The notes beneath the pieces are model-generated. The model searched no databases, was not told the origin of the DNA, and was given only the letters and a program-made list of their open reading frames with translations. From Hypomesus transpacificus (lineage: Eukaryota; Chordata; Actinopteri; Osmeriformes; Osmeridae), in contig NC_061063.1 in NCBI RefSeq assembly GCF_021917145.1, positions 8,193,376 to 8,257,375 of the forward strand: DNA of 64,000 nt. The letters are read 5' to 3'. This document shows, one piece after another, positions 10,593-23,700 of this stretch. Within the stretch, counting starts at the first letter, position 1; each line of letters opens with the position of its first letter. The position numbers and the translations under genes were made by a program.

Positions 10593-13500
10593 TTATGATT
10601 TCCGTGCAACTAGTTCCAAGAGGGTGGAGGTGATTTTGTCAAGGCTGGTGGGGGGGTGTGGGGCAGAGGGCATCCTGTAGCCACGCTCCCTGTGCGCATG
10701 GTCTGTATGTGCCAGGTGGTTATAGAGGGCCCCTGGAGCGGCGGTTACATAGTCATTTTGGTACACATGGTCCTCCGGTCTCTCATGATACACCATTGAT
10801 TTTTCAGGTTGAGCACTGGACGTTGGATACTGTTCAACCTGTCCAAACACATCTGAAGGAGGCAATATAGTTGTGGTACAATTAGTGTTAAATCGACATG
10901 ACACAGGACCCAAGATATACCCATAAGTTAGTGTGTTTTCTTTACCTTCATAACGGCTTCTGCTTGTATTTATGGATTCGGGACCGGTGGTGTGACCGTG
11001 TGTCTCCATGTGCCCGCCCTGCTCCCTGGACCTGCCCCTGTAGGAACCCTGGGGAGCTTCTGTGAAATACAATTTGTTTGTTCGTCTGGGCTGGACCGTA
11101 TATTTTCTTTCCTGTGGCATGTCTCTCAAGGTTCTCTCATAGTGGTCTCTGGTAGATTCCACCTGGGGATTGCTCTTGTGGTTATAGTCTTTGGAAATTG
11201 TTCCTGGCCTTTGACTTTCTTGCTATAAGGGGAGACAGGGAGAGACATGCATATTTATATAAACCATATGACATCAGCACCAATCAACTGGCATGCCGTA
11301 AATAGTGTTGTACACGCTGAATAAAACAATTAACACCAACCGCAGTCTTCTCTGATTTTTTGGCTTGAAATTCTTTCAGAAGGTTGCAGAGTTTTTCCTT
11401 CAGGAAGTTGGCCTCTTCCACGTTCTCAATTTCTATGTTGTTCTGCGAGAAAACAACGACATCAAAGTGAGATGAAATCAAAAGCAATGGTCCTTTCACA
11501 CCATTAATATGCACAATACATAGGCTTTAATTCCCCACAAGTAGACAGTGATATATTTTTAACAAAATGAAAGAGAACACAACACAATTCATATTTTGCA
11601 TGGACACATACTGTACATGCTGAATTGTCATTTTATATAACAAATAAATAGATTCAATACATTTTGTCATGAGTGTCACACCCATGTAATGCTGTCTAGT
11701 GCACTTCTGGACTTTTAATACATTTGATCATAATTCTTAATTGGAGCTTACCAATACATCCATAACATTTCCGGCATCTGAAGACGAATCTGACATGGGT
11801 TTGGAGCTTGATTCTATGTAGTTTCCTCCCTGATAGACACCCTACATAAAGTGAATCAAATTATGATCATGATCAAGTTATTTCCATCTTGGCTTTAACT
11901 TAACTACCAATAAAGATGTAAGGCTTACCGATGGCCTGGCTGGAAGGTCTGTTCTTGGTCCTCTATGCCCATCAACCTGCCTGGAGGAAGGAAAAAAAAA
12001 CATAACAATACTAAACAAAAACAATTCAGAAAAAGCCATTTAAAAGGAAAAACTGATACTTTTTGAAAGAAATGTAGTGCAACATGTATTGCACTACATT
12101 TGGACCTAGTAAGTGTTCGAAATAAAGTTTATAATAATATATTGATATGTTTTGCCTGGGCTTACATTCTCTTCACCAAGTCAATCTCCTCATCAGTGGC
12201 ATCAGAGAACCGGCTTTTCCTCTTTCTCTTCCCGGCGTTTTTGTCGTCCATGGCGCCTGCCAGGAAGCGCCTGAAAGGTTCTGGAATGTCTGATCTTACT
12301 CTGCCACCCTCTGGTGGTCTCTGAGGAAAGCCTCTCATTCCAGGATCTCCACGCTCAAACGCGTCTTGGTGCTGACTCCTATCTTCTTGATGCTTGCCCC
12401 TCCCTTCCTGGCGAAAGGCTTTAACAAGCTCAAATAAATGGTCTTGGCTGTATGAACTGGAATCCTGCAGTTGTTTAGGATACCTCAGCTCATTGTCATC
12501 TGGGGCACTCTGTGCCTGTCGGTCTGCTGCTCTGGTGAACATATCTCCACTTGGATCTCTTTCTTGAGACAGCCTGTGTGGGTCAGCTACTGGATAGGCT
12601 AACCCATGAAGGTCTTCTTCCTGATAGGCCCTTCGATGTGCCTCTTCTTCCATGTAGTTTCCTCTACGGGTATCCTCAGTGTAAGAGTCCTCGGGTGCCC
12701 TTCGTCCACTAGCCACTTCCTCATTAAATCTTCTGCCATGGAGGTCTTCGTAGCGACTGCCCTCAGCAGAATGATGAGCTTCTCCAAGATAGGCTGGCCC
12801 CTGAGAATCATCGGCAGGAGGGCCCCTACCACGAGGTTCACGAGGGTCACGGAAGGACCCGTCTTGAAAATCTTCAACAGAACGAGCAGCTCCACGTCGT
12901 TGAACCTCTTGTGAGTAAAACTGTTTAAGAGGATCGTCTTCCTGGTACGGTCTCCTGCGAAGAACCTCCTCAGGATGGGCATCGTTGGGATATGCCTGCC
13001 GTGGCGGGAAGTCCTTCGGGTGTCCATGCATTGGGGCACCTTCTTCTGGGTAGCCACGTCTTTGTACTTCATCAAAATACTCTCTTCTTTGAGGATGCTC
13101 TTCGAGAAACTCCTGTCTATGAAAGTCTTCTTTTTGGTAATCTGCAGTTCGCACCCGCTCCTCCGTATATTCACGTCTTTGGGGGTCCATCCGGAAATGA
13201 GCCTCTTCTCTCTCTGCACCATAAGCATCTTCATCATGGAAGACTTGAGGATAAGGACGATTTCCAGAGAAACGTTCTAGATGGTGATCTCTTCTGTCTG
13301 CTGGGTAAGCTAGGAATCCTTGTTTACCGATACCCTGAGGCCAATTTTGGTTTCCTCTTTGCATGTCTGGAGCTGGAAGGTAGTTAATCAGTTTTGGGCC
13401 TCATTATGACAGTGCATATTTATGAATTCCTTGCTAGATTATATGTGTTACTGCCATAGAAATGGGGCACAATGTCTGTATATGTTAAGTAGAAAAAATG

Positions 13501-16500
13501 CCTTACCTTTTGATAAGTTGGATTTACCCACAATTCTGTTATTTCTCAATGGCTGTAACACAGAAAAAAGTTGCATCAGTCTTGCTTAGTGATTTATGGT
13601 GACTCTTCAGACCTGGTTAATTGATCATGAACCCACTTTTGGAGATCCTTGTCCATCCTGTCTCTCCACCACCTGTGCCTTGGCCCGTACAACCTTTCCA
13701 GGCTGAGCCAATATACTCTTACTGTCCCAGGTCACCAAGTCTTTCCGTTTCACCTCCTATAGATGGGGATAATAAATCAGTATCCAGCCACATATCCTCT
13801 GGTCAGTAATTCAGTAGGACAGAAATGCATCCTGAAACCCAATGCTTTCTCACCAGATACTTCTGACGATGTCTGCGCCCAACAACATGATTGGCCATAT
13901 TTGGCAGGTTGCCCTTTACATCACAGAGCTTACAAATGTACCTGGGTCCAGGCTGGGGGTCAACAGAGTCTAAACCACCCACCTCATCCAGATGACTCAA
14001 CCCTAAGGGGAGGAAAGAAGGTTTAAAGGATAGACATGGGAGAGTAGGTTAAGTGGACAATTTGAAAAGAATCAAAGGACAATCAAATAATGTATTTTGT
14101 TGAGAAGCAGAGATATTCACCAATGATTGGCTCATCCAGATTTAAGTATTGAAAGTATTCTTTGATGTCTTTAAAATCCGGTACTTCATGATCTCTGAAG
14201 ACTTGGCCTGTTGTACAACATAATAAAGTTGGTTAAATAGTTCAATAATGATGACAGTTAAATGTTTAGATGACAAATCATGCCAAAAGTGAACCATTTG
14301 ATTAGGAGTTTTCTAGGAAAGAGAGCTGGTTGCTATCGATAGGCAGAGGTGTCTACTACTTAAGTAAACATTTTATCTATACTTTACTGAAGTAATAATT
14401 TTTCAGCCGACTTTCTACTTCTACTCCGTACATTTTCACGCTGTACTTTATACTCCGTACATTTTAAAAATAGCCTCTGTACTCCAATTTCAGTTCGTTG
14501 GAAACTGGCTTGTCATCGTAAAAAAAAAAAAAAAAAAAAAAAAGCCAACCCGTCTACATCCCTGGAACAATTTTTCAAAATGGTTGGATGCAAAAACAAC
14601 TCCTTTCGAATGCACCCAAGTACCACGAGTTAATGGCTTTCAAAAAACTTGCCATCTAATTTGAATAAAGGCTATTGATAATATGCCTTTGAAGTTCGAC
14701 TTTTTGCACCATTACAATACTTGTAGGCAACTAGTCATCATATCTTCCGCTCCATGAAACATATCTTAATGCTAAGTATTACACACATATGGTTCCTTAT
14801 TTGCATTGTACTAAAATGCGTTCATTTTCAATGGGTATAAACACGTGTAGCCCAACATTTTCAACGTTAACATTTCAATATAAATTTAGTCATTATGGCC
14901 TTTAGAAAAAAAAAAGGTGGGGTCATGCATTAGCGGCCCCTGTGGCGCAACTTAAGATTTTGTCAATAATGGCATTTTTTTCCTCTTACAATAACACTTT
15001 TACTTTTGTACTTTAAGTACTTTTGAAACCAGTACTTTTATACTTTTACTTGACTAAAAAGCTTGAGTTGATACTTCAACTTCTACAGAAGCATTTTTAA
15101 ACCCTAGTATCTATACTTCTACTTGAGTAATGAATGTTAATACTTTTGACACCTCTGTTGACAGGATAGACCATACAGGCGAGATCTTTCTCAGTGGCTG
15201 TGAGCGTATGGTATTATAAAACATTTGTAACTTTTTTGCAAGATTTTCTATTCATTTTAAAAGGATAACATGAATACACATCTCAAATGATGGCTTGATC
15301 ATATACATTTTTAGTAATGTAGGTTTATATTTGAATAATATTTAGTGAATAACAACAATATAATAATTGCTGAAACAGCAATCTCCATTACTATGCACCT
15401 AAAATGGCATGGCACAATGTTGCAACATTGAGTTACATGTTACCATTAAGACAAAAAATCTTTGACTCTTCAGTTTGTGATATAGCAGGAGAAATGATGG
15501 TTGTAATTACTGTCCAAAGTTCCAGTTTCCCCAGTGTATGACTGAACTACATACAAAAAAATCTGCATCCCGAAAATGAAAGTTGCAACAACATCCAAGA
15601 GCGGTTGTTGCCCATGCATTCAGAAACAGATGTTCAAAAGGACAGATTGGTTGACAGTCCTCATTCCAGAACACACATCCTCTCGTTACAATTGGAGAGC
15701 AGAATAACAATAATGTAATGTAAAATAATGTAATCAGATGTTGGAAAACATTTGATGTTTAACATCCATCGTGTTGTACAAGTGTGCCATGTTCACAAGT
15801 TCATGAACTTTGGAAGAAAAGGGTTCGGGCTAAGTGGGTAGATTCTGCCATTAGAGCATTTTGTTTTACAAATGCACTGAATTGAAAGTCTTTACTTCTT
15901 TAAGGAAGGGCAGTCAAACATCTTCATTTCCTCATTCAGCCTATCTGGCTTTGCCAAGGAAACATTCAAATGTGAAATTGCTATATACTTACACCTTCCT
16001 GACTTCCACCTTCATGAGTTCATGTACACTTCTGATTGGTCATATCAGTACATTGGGTCTGATGAACATTGATATCAATGTTATTTTTGGTGTTTGCACA
16101 TTTTGGTGTGAAAACAAAAGCATGTGAACAAAGTAAGAACATTTGTATCCTCTTGAAAACCACTTGTCAGTCTCCTTGTTTGGGGCAAGTTGGCATATGG
16201 TTTAAAACATCCTCAGGAAGGTCCGTTAGTGCTATACTTTAAACAGTACAGGCAATATATGCAAAAACAAAAAAACTTTGTGGTAGTCTACAAGAGACTG
16301 AACCAAATTTCACAGCTTCCTGGTTGGGTCTTGCACACTGCTGGCCAAGTCTCCTTGCCCTCAGAATGAAATCACCCAAAGCATTCACCTTTCCACCGTT
16401 TTTGTTGGTTTGAAGTTCCTGCATGTCAAGCATCATGGCCGCACAAATGATGCCCCTCCATTTAACCAGTGATAAACAAATGTTACCTGGTGGTAGTTTA

Positions 16501-19224
16501 ACTGTTCATTATACGTCACATACAGCCATCTACTGCATGAGACTGTCAAGGTCACCATACATTCTAGCCAGTGTGTTTGTATGGTGTCATTGTGCTGGCT
16601 TTGTCCCGCCCTCTCTCTCACTCAGGTGTTCCTGTTCCTCGTCTGGTTGGTCCATCGCTCTGTCACTCATCATTTGCCTGCTTTCAATTTACTTAGCCTA
16701 ACTCAGTCATTTCCCATCAAGGACAGATGCAAGGACAAAAAGAAAAGAGAGGCTTTGTATATGGGTGCTTGTGCAAAAATCTTCATTCTGTTTTTGGCAA
16801 CATTTAAAATATTGTGTTATCTTTAGTTAAAATTACAACTGTTTAAGTCGTCCTCTGTTTCTGAGCATTGGGAAAAGGGGTGGTGGTGTCTATAGGCAAG
16901 ACACCCTTGGGCTTACACTGACTCTACACGTAGGTAACCAATGATCTTCTTACTATAAGTAAGCATTGGGCAGTACAGTTTCCTGTACTTATCAAGGTTG
17001 TTTACTTTTTTATTTTGTTTTTAATATGTATTTTATTGTGTTTTTAAAATGTATTTGTATAATTTTTTTTGTGCTTTTTTTCGGCACCTCTGTCAGCCAT
17101 GCTGTGTTGAGAGTCTGCTTTACAAATAAAATGTACTTACTTATCAGATGGACTTAAGCGGCCTAGATTAGTGTGTTTTGAAATAGTTTAATTTCATTTG
17201 GTACCATTCAGCCCCTTTTTTCGACACACACTGTAAAAATCATCATCATTGGCCTTTCACCCCAAATGTCCTAAGGTCACATTGCCTAAACACCCCATCA
17301 CAAAGTGAGTGTGTGTGGGGGGCTATATGTCCCTATCCACCCTGGTATCAAATCTGTGGGGGAATTTGTAACAAAAGGTTGCTGCCCTAAGCTGCAATCT
17401 TTTATTGGCTCGCAGAAACAAGTTTGTTGATTGCCATACCACGATAGATCTTTGGCTTTCTGGACAAAAAGACACTTAGGCCAAAGTTATATCAGACATT
17501 AGGAACGCACCTACCAGATTGAATGAGAGAAGATGATTGTTACTTACCCAAAGCAACCAAGGAGTCTTCTCTCTGTCAGAAGTGAAGGAAGACGCAACCA
17601 AGAAAAACATGCACAGTTAAGACAATCAGCACTAAAGGAACTGGCCACAGGTTAGTGTGACCAGCCCCAGTGCTACAAACAGAGATAGGGTTATTGCACA
17701 CACAAAATAACATTTGTATTAAAGGCTAATGATAAGCAATAACCACAGCTCATCTGAGGTGCAGCAAAGGCAAATTTGGGAAAGCATCACCTCTTTTTTA
17801 CACAATCATTCAATATACTGTGTGTATAAAGAAATAAGTGCATTCGATCATTTGTTGGTCTTGATAGTTTCCATAGTCTTGACTATGGAAACCAGTGAAG
17901 AAAGAAACTCCAGACTGCATCCATATGGAATCCATCGCTGATACTGATATAGAATTATAGTGAAATTCCATCAAGGGTTTCCAATAGAAAGGAGAAGACA
18001 TGCATACTCAATTGTCCAATGTCAAACTGAAACCATTTGGTGTATCCCTGAAGCTTGAACATTGTTCAAAGAAGAAGAAGATGGTGCAGTGGAGAAAGAT
18101 GAAACCAGACCCTCTTCAAGAAACTGTACCACAATGAAGTGAGAGAAATCTTCATCCTCATTTGTCCTGATGTTCGAACAAGGTTGCTTCTCCTCAGAAA
18201 GCAGACATGTCTAAGTAGTGGGGTATATTTATATCATTTGATATTCATACCAGTATGGTCCCATCACTGATATCAGGCATGAGTCAGTCAGTCTTCAAGG
18301 TTGAAAATGTATGTGACTTTACAGTTAGTTGAGGGGTAATCGTTACAATGGATCAGGTAAGCAGGTACGGATATCGTCATATGAGCAACAAGGAGAAGGC
18401 TCATTCCCGCCTCTGAAGCACCAGGAAAAAGTCCAGTTGCTTTCAAGTTTCCTGAATACTACTAACCAGAATAAAAGAATAACTCAGCAGTGTGGATTCA
18501 CACCGAAAAATAAGCAAAGTGGATACAAACATGCAGTTTACATCCAGCTGAATCAAGAGATGGACACAGATAGGGGGCGGTAGGTCTATGTGAAAGTCTT
18601 GATTGTCGGTCTACTTGTCAGAACGTGAGCTAAAGCTAGAGACTGTCTGTAAGAGGGACCATTGAAAGAAATGCTAACGAACAAAAACGTATTTTCCTAT
18701 TTTTGCTGTAATACGTGGAAATTGAATTAACTGCCCGGAAAAACAGCTGCAGGACGTGGAAGACATGGACGCAGTCGGACCCTGGTGCGGTGGGAGCGGA
18801 AACATTTAAGTAAAGCGCACAAATGTAGTTAAATTACCTGTTTTTGGATTTACAAATGCAATTCAGAGAGACATACCTTTATGTGCTGAATTGTTGTCAG
18901 GTGTATTTTGTAGAGGGTATCGCCTCTTATGGATTTGTTGCAAGTCTGAAAATAAGGTGAGGGCGATGGAATACAAAAAATTACGTATGCAATTACTGAG
19001 TGACTGTGTAACTAGTTTGGAATAATGGCTACCTAGCTACAGCCATACTATGGCCCATTGAGAAACTTAGATTTGGTTATCTATGACTGTACCTAGCTAT
19101 CAGTTTTCAAATGTACCATTACTGTAGCTAGCTGGAAGTCAAAGCGAAAACATCAAATACTTACTCCACAATCAATAAACTCCACGGCCACGGAGTCCTC
19201 GTATGTGGTTTCTAAACCGTCCAT
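10593..19224 (-). CDS. ZFM-1: two-finger U1/matrin-like C2H2 protein, 847 aa, 13 exons
   Basis: Coding exons in transcript order: 19165-19224, 18877-18945, 17548-17572, 14121-14207, 13854-14002, 13637-13756, 13507-13552, 12166-13372, 11929-11980, 11752-11841, 11341-11442, 10946-11222, 10593-10852. All phases close and the sum is 848 codons. Finger 1 is C19-x2-C22-x12-H35-x5-H41, split over exons 1 and 2. Residues 52-81 end in YLNLDEPIIG. Finger 2 is C104-x2-C107-x11-H119-x5-H125. A 40-residue exon with LVTWDSK follows. Exon 8 (residues about 186-587) is made of degenerate RREYxEE / RRxYxEED repeats and ends in the basic run KRKRKSRF. A leucine-rich helix follows (NFLKEKLCNLLKEF). Nuclear nucleic-acid binding is inferred from the fingers and basic runs. 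I do not recognise a named orthologue. The donors after exons 6 (gtgggt) and 11 (gttggt) are weak. Confidence 0.85.
12166..13372 (-). other. ZFM-1 exon 8: charged degenerate-repeat domain
   Basis: This 1,207-nt exon encodes about 400 residues rich in E, D, R and Y. Short units recur, such as QRREYTEE, QRREYFDE, HRRAYQEED, RRRPYQEDD and QRRGYPEE, spaced 8-20 residues apart. It ends with a cluster of lysines and arginines and an acidic SDATDEEIDLV stretch. The composition suggests a disordered, charge-patterned region. No enzyme motif is visible. Confidence 0.8.
14344..15157. mobile_element. hAT-type non-autonomous DNA transposon, about 814 bp
   Basis: Perfect 10-bp ends cagaggtgtc and gacacctctg are inverted to each other. 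The flanking 8-bp sequences tcgatagg and ttgacagg match at 6 of 8 positions, as expected for an aged hAT target-site duplication. Inside are inverted blocks such as tactttac / gtaaagta and a poly-A run near 14520. No transposase frame remains. It lies in the third intron of ZFM-1. Confidence 0.8.
15158..17547. other. Remainder of ZFM-1 intron 3; nothing further seen
   Basis: AT-rich intronic sequence between the hAT element and exon 3. The open frames here lack exon borders and recognisable motifs. Confidence 0.5.
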
Positions 19225-20489
19225 TTTTTATTACTAAGTAATTTGTGTTAACTGAGAGTCAAAAAAACATAGGCTTCAAATTTTACAATTTCTTTCGTGC
19301 TAAATGTAGTTCCTGTGTGAACCAAGCTTTTCCGCCACACGTTTTTTCCAGAAATATCCTCTATACTCCCTACTGGACGGGAGTTGATACTGCCACACTT
19401 GTCAGCTTGCCAAAACACCTCACTCACAGACACACTCATATATTCTGCTGTTTATTTGGTTCCGACAACAAATTACAAATCAGTTATTTACCAGTAGGTC
19501 TGGTTTTGTGAAGAGTAAAGCCCCATAAACTTCCATAGCTGTCGTAGCGTGTTGAACAACATTTAGGTGAGGTTGAAACCAGGAAAAGGTCAATCCACAG
19601 TAAACAAGCACACAACACTGTTGTCTCCACTCATTCCAATATGGGAAAGCTTTAGCTGCAATGGAGATATCACATTTAGATGTGTCTGCAGTAAGGCTCC
19701 TGTAGGGTTTAGGAATGACGGCCCTTCCCCAATAAATCTATGTAGACAAACTAAATACTGTAAAACCAATTAGTATTATTTACATGCAACTTTGCTGTAA
19801 TGTTATATACAGCGGACAATAATCCTTCCTGAAAGAGATAACATAACCAAGTACATCTAAAACATTTTTGTTTTCTTCAAACATTGCCAATGAATACATT
19901 TACTTTTACACTTGATATCATTTCTATTTCTGGGTCTGGGTTTAATCCTTTTTAAGGCCATTAAATAAGTGGAACAATCCTTGTTCTTAGTGAAGCGCCC
20001 GACAGCATGATCTAAAACCTAGTGAGCCATGTCAGCAGGATAGAATACAAGTTACAGCAATTATAAAAGACAGCCAAGTTCATGTGGATGACAAATATAA
20101 TAAAAAATACTATAGCCAATCATACAGATGCGATATCCTACTGATCGAGTTGTATTCACTTGGATCCCTGCATTATTAATCTGGTGTCAGACTGCACCCA
20201 AATCCACTGTAAATACAAAAATAAGATCACAACAGTGTCATTCCTGACCATTTGTAGGAAGTTGGGTGGAGAAGGGAAACATGGGGAGATCTGCATTTGA
20301 AACAGAATGTTGATTCAACACATCAAAGGAAGAGCAGCCAAGAGGATGTGTGTACCATGAACGCATGTCATACATTCTAAATCTAAAGCTGATTGTTGGC
20401 ACACACAGAGAGAGAGAGGGATGAGGATGGAGTGAAATAACACTGTGCTACTAATACATGTTAAAGGAACGCTAGGATGAGAACTGGTG
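19225..20489. other. Spacer between ZFM-1 and rprd1a
   Basis: Upstream DNA of ZFM-1 and the downstream end of rprd1a. No additional gene or repeat is supported. The ZFM-1 promoter should lie just above 19224, but no sharp core element is visible. Confidence 0.5.
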
Positions 20490-20495
20490 TTTATT
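20490..20495 (-). promoter_or_regulatory. Candidate rprd1a poly(A) signal
   Basis: AATAAA on the minus strand, about 235 nt past the rprd1a stop codon. Confidence 0.4.
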
Positions 20496-20730
20496 GTAAG
20501 GAATGGCCGAATGCACACAGAAAATGCAGTGAGAAAAGCTTGAATATTGACTGATTATGATTAAGTCCTCGCAGTGAAGGATAAGGTGAGAGAATGTGTC
20601 AACGGCAAGGTTAACAACCCATGATATAGGCTACATATAATCCACACGTGACCAGATAGGGCAAGACGTAAGTCGAATCAGGTAAGTGGGTAGGGGGAGT
20701 TGATCAGGGGTGAGGGGGGCAGATAAGCAG

Positions 20731-23700
20731 TCAGTCTGAGGGGTTGTAGAGGTCGCCCGACGAGGGCAAGTGCAAATGTCCACCCGTCACGTTGGGGAGC
20801 AGGGAGAGGTCTGGGAGGTTGTTGAGTCGAGAGCGGAGCCCCTTACGGACCTGCGTCACCCGCGCCAGTTTACGCTTGTACTCCTGGAACACACACATAA
20901 CAAAAAAACGTTTTTAGGATGTGAGATATGTAAGGCTCAAATGTACACATACAAAAACATCAACACCAACAAACCATGATTCTGAGCTGCACAACTCTCC
21001 CCCACTTGTGAGAGAAACACAATTTATTTTGTTTTTATGTTTTGTTGAAATGTTTATTACATGTTGAAATATGTGTGTCAACAAAAACAATATCAGCCCT
21101 GAGTGTCAGTTATATTGATCAAATGTATAAAAACATACTATAACTTTGGATTGCGTCTTTTTGGCAAAACCCTCTTGATCATTGAAAACTGACAAGAAAT
21201 CCAGAATCTCTGACAGAACTTTACTACACAGTTAAAGTGTATTGTTTATAATGAGCAAGGTCACCAAGGTCAAATTTCAGCTGTGTAATCATTCAAACAT
21301 GCAGCCTCATGTTATAAAGCCCAGTGTAAGTTTGGCCCTGTTCAGTTACATGACTGTCATTAAAGTAATGATAAACAGGAATGGCACATACAGATCACGT
21401 AAAGGCAAGGCCTTTATGTAACTTTTTACAGGACAAATCTAATATACTATCTAAGATATTATGTTAGTAAAGTGTTTACTATGGGGTGAAAAGGGTCTAG
21501 ATTTCAGAAACTTTGGAACTGAACTATGGGCGTAACTTTGTGTGGGTGTTTTCAGTCCATGTGCTAGAAATTGTAATTCTCTATTTTCCATCCTATGTAA
21601 GTATTTGACATGAGTTCAAAAATCTGAATCCAAGATCATAAACTCTTAGTTTAATAAGAAATGTATATATTAAAACAAGATTAGTTCTTCAAGAACTATT
21701 TTAAAGATCTCTTTCCACTTGTGTTCAAGCTTTAGTAGGGATACACATGACCTGCTTATACACTGAGGGGGAGCAGTGCAAGTCCTGTCAACACACTTTT
21801 ACAGTTATGTTTTAAGTGAGGGACATTGACGAAGGTGTATTTGATTCTATTTTAGGCTTACAACTTGCATGTTTAATGCAAAAACAGTAGTTCTGAAATT
21901 TTTCGTGTACAACATTATTTCTTCTTAGGGCTGCAATTTCTAGCAAGCACTTTATTATTATATATTACATAACAATGTGTGTGCCTATACCTATATCTTG
22001 GTCCCTTACACAAAGGAAAGTTTGTGACAACTATTTTATAAATCTACACCTAATGCAAGAACATTAAATATCAAATGTACATTATCATGGAACCAGCAAT
22101 AACAAACAGATCAACCAGCAAATAACAGCACTCTCACAGACTCAGTTTGATTGTTTATTTCCTCTTTTTGATTTGTTGTTGTTTTTATTACAAGAGATGT
22201 TGTGGGTACATAGTCCAGAAGACGATTCCTGTGGGTAAAGACTAAAGAGCACACAGTTCATACATGTAATGTAAAGAGTAGCAGGTTCTCTTAATGAGAG
22301 ACAAACAGCAGCTGAGTGGGATTGTTTTGCAAGCAATGAGATGAGGGTGAAAGCAATGTGGACATACTTACCATAACGAAACAGTGCAGGCCAAGAACTG
22401 TCAGAATGTTCATTTGAATGTTTCACTAAAATAACTTTAACTCAAAATGATTGTTTGGCCAAGAAATACGTGCACAAAGTTAAGACTGGCCAATGAAAGC
22501 AGACGATTTTTTTCTAAAGAAATACTTGCAAAACATAAAACATGGAGAAAAGATGAAACAGATAACACAACAGGAAATATGACAGACGCAGACAAATAGC
22601 GCTCAACACACAGGATAGACACACAGGCACATAGAGGGATGTTTAGAAGAAGAGGGGGGGGGGGGTTTACGCACTTCTAGTTTGAGCTCGTTCTGGGCCA
22701 GACCGTCCCTCTGGCTGTGCAGGAACAGCGTCAGCGTGCGGGTCAGCTGCCGCCTGTCTTCAATCTCCGCCGCCAGGCGTCCGCTGTAATCAGCTAGCAG
22801 CATACAGGCCTCCTCCACCAGCCTGGACAGACGCTCCCCTGACTCCTTGTCTGACACACACACACACACAGAAAAAGAGAGAGACCACACACACTTAGGT
22901 GAGGCGAGGGTGTGGTTTCAGCTGCAGGTGCATGCGTTATAGTGTGTGCATGCGTGCGGTATGTTTGTTTCTTAACAGCCGTGTGTGTGTGTGGCGAGTC
23001 CTCTTACCTGTGACCCTGTGTAACAGTGAGGTGTCCTGCACCTCAGCAGGTAGGGCAGAGATGCGTTGACGCAGAGCTGAGTCACCAGACGCTGTGTTCT
23101 CCAGCTCCTGCAGGGCCCGGATTAAATCTACTGTCTGGGAAGAGGGAGGTGACAGGACAAACAGGAAGGAGGAGAGGAGAGAAAGAGGGATATGGAAAGG
23201 TGAGGGTGGGTGTTTTTTTTATTTTAAACTTTTTGAAGCAATGTATTCTACCAAGTACTGGATTGAACCATCATCAAGTGATCTCCAGTCAGTACAGTGT
23301 ATTGACACCACACACTTTAGTAGTAATGCTTATTACTTGGCCTAAAAGACATCCAAGCTAAATGAACCCTCTTCTTCATGTTACAAAATCAGACTCTACC
23401 AGCCGAAGTACCGTTGGATCTATGCACTTCCTCATCCTTGATCATCTGCTGTCCATACCAATAGGCACAGTTTGTTCATCGCTTAGGTTAGTCTGCTAAA
23501 TGAATCAAATATAAATGTCCTGCTCCCCTTCCTGAGGTGTTGTTGCCTAGTCAGTACCTGTGGAAGCTCAGCAGGGGAGCTCTGGGAGGCAAAGTCCTCA
23601 CTGTCCAGTTTTATCTCCTCGTACGGCCTCTTCTTAGCCTTCTTCTCTCCCTCTGCGCAACACACAACAGCAAACAGAAGAAACTAAGAATGCTTTTAGA

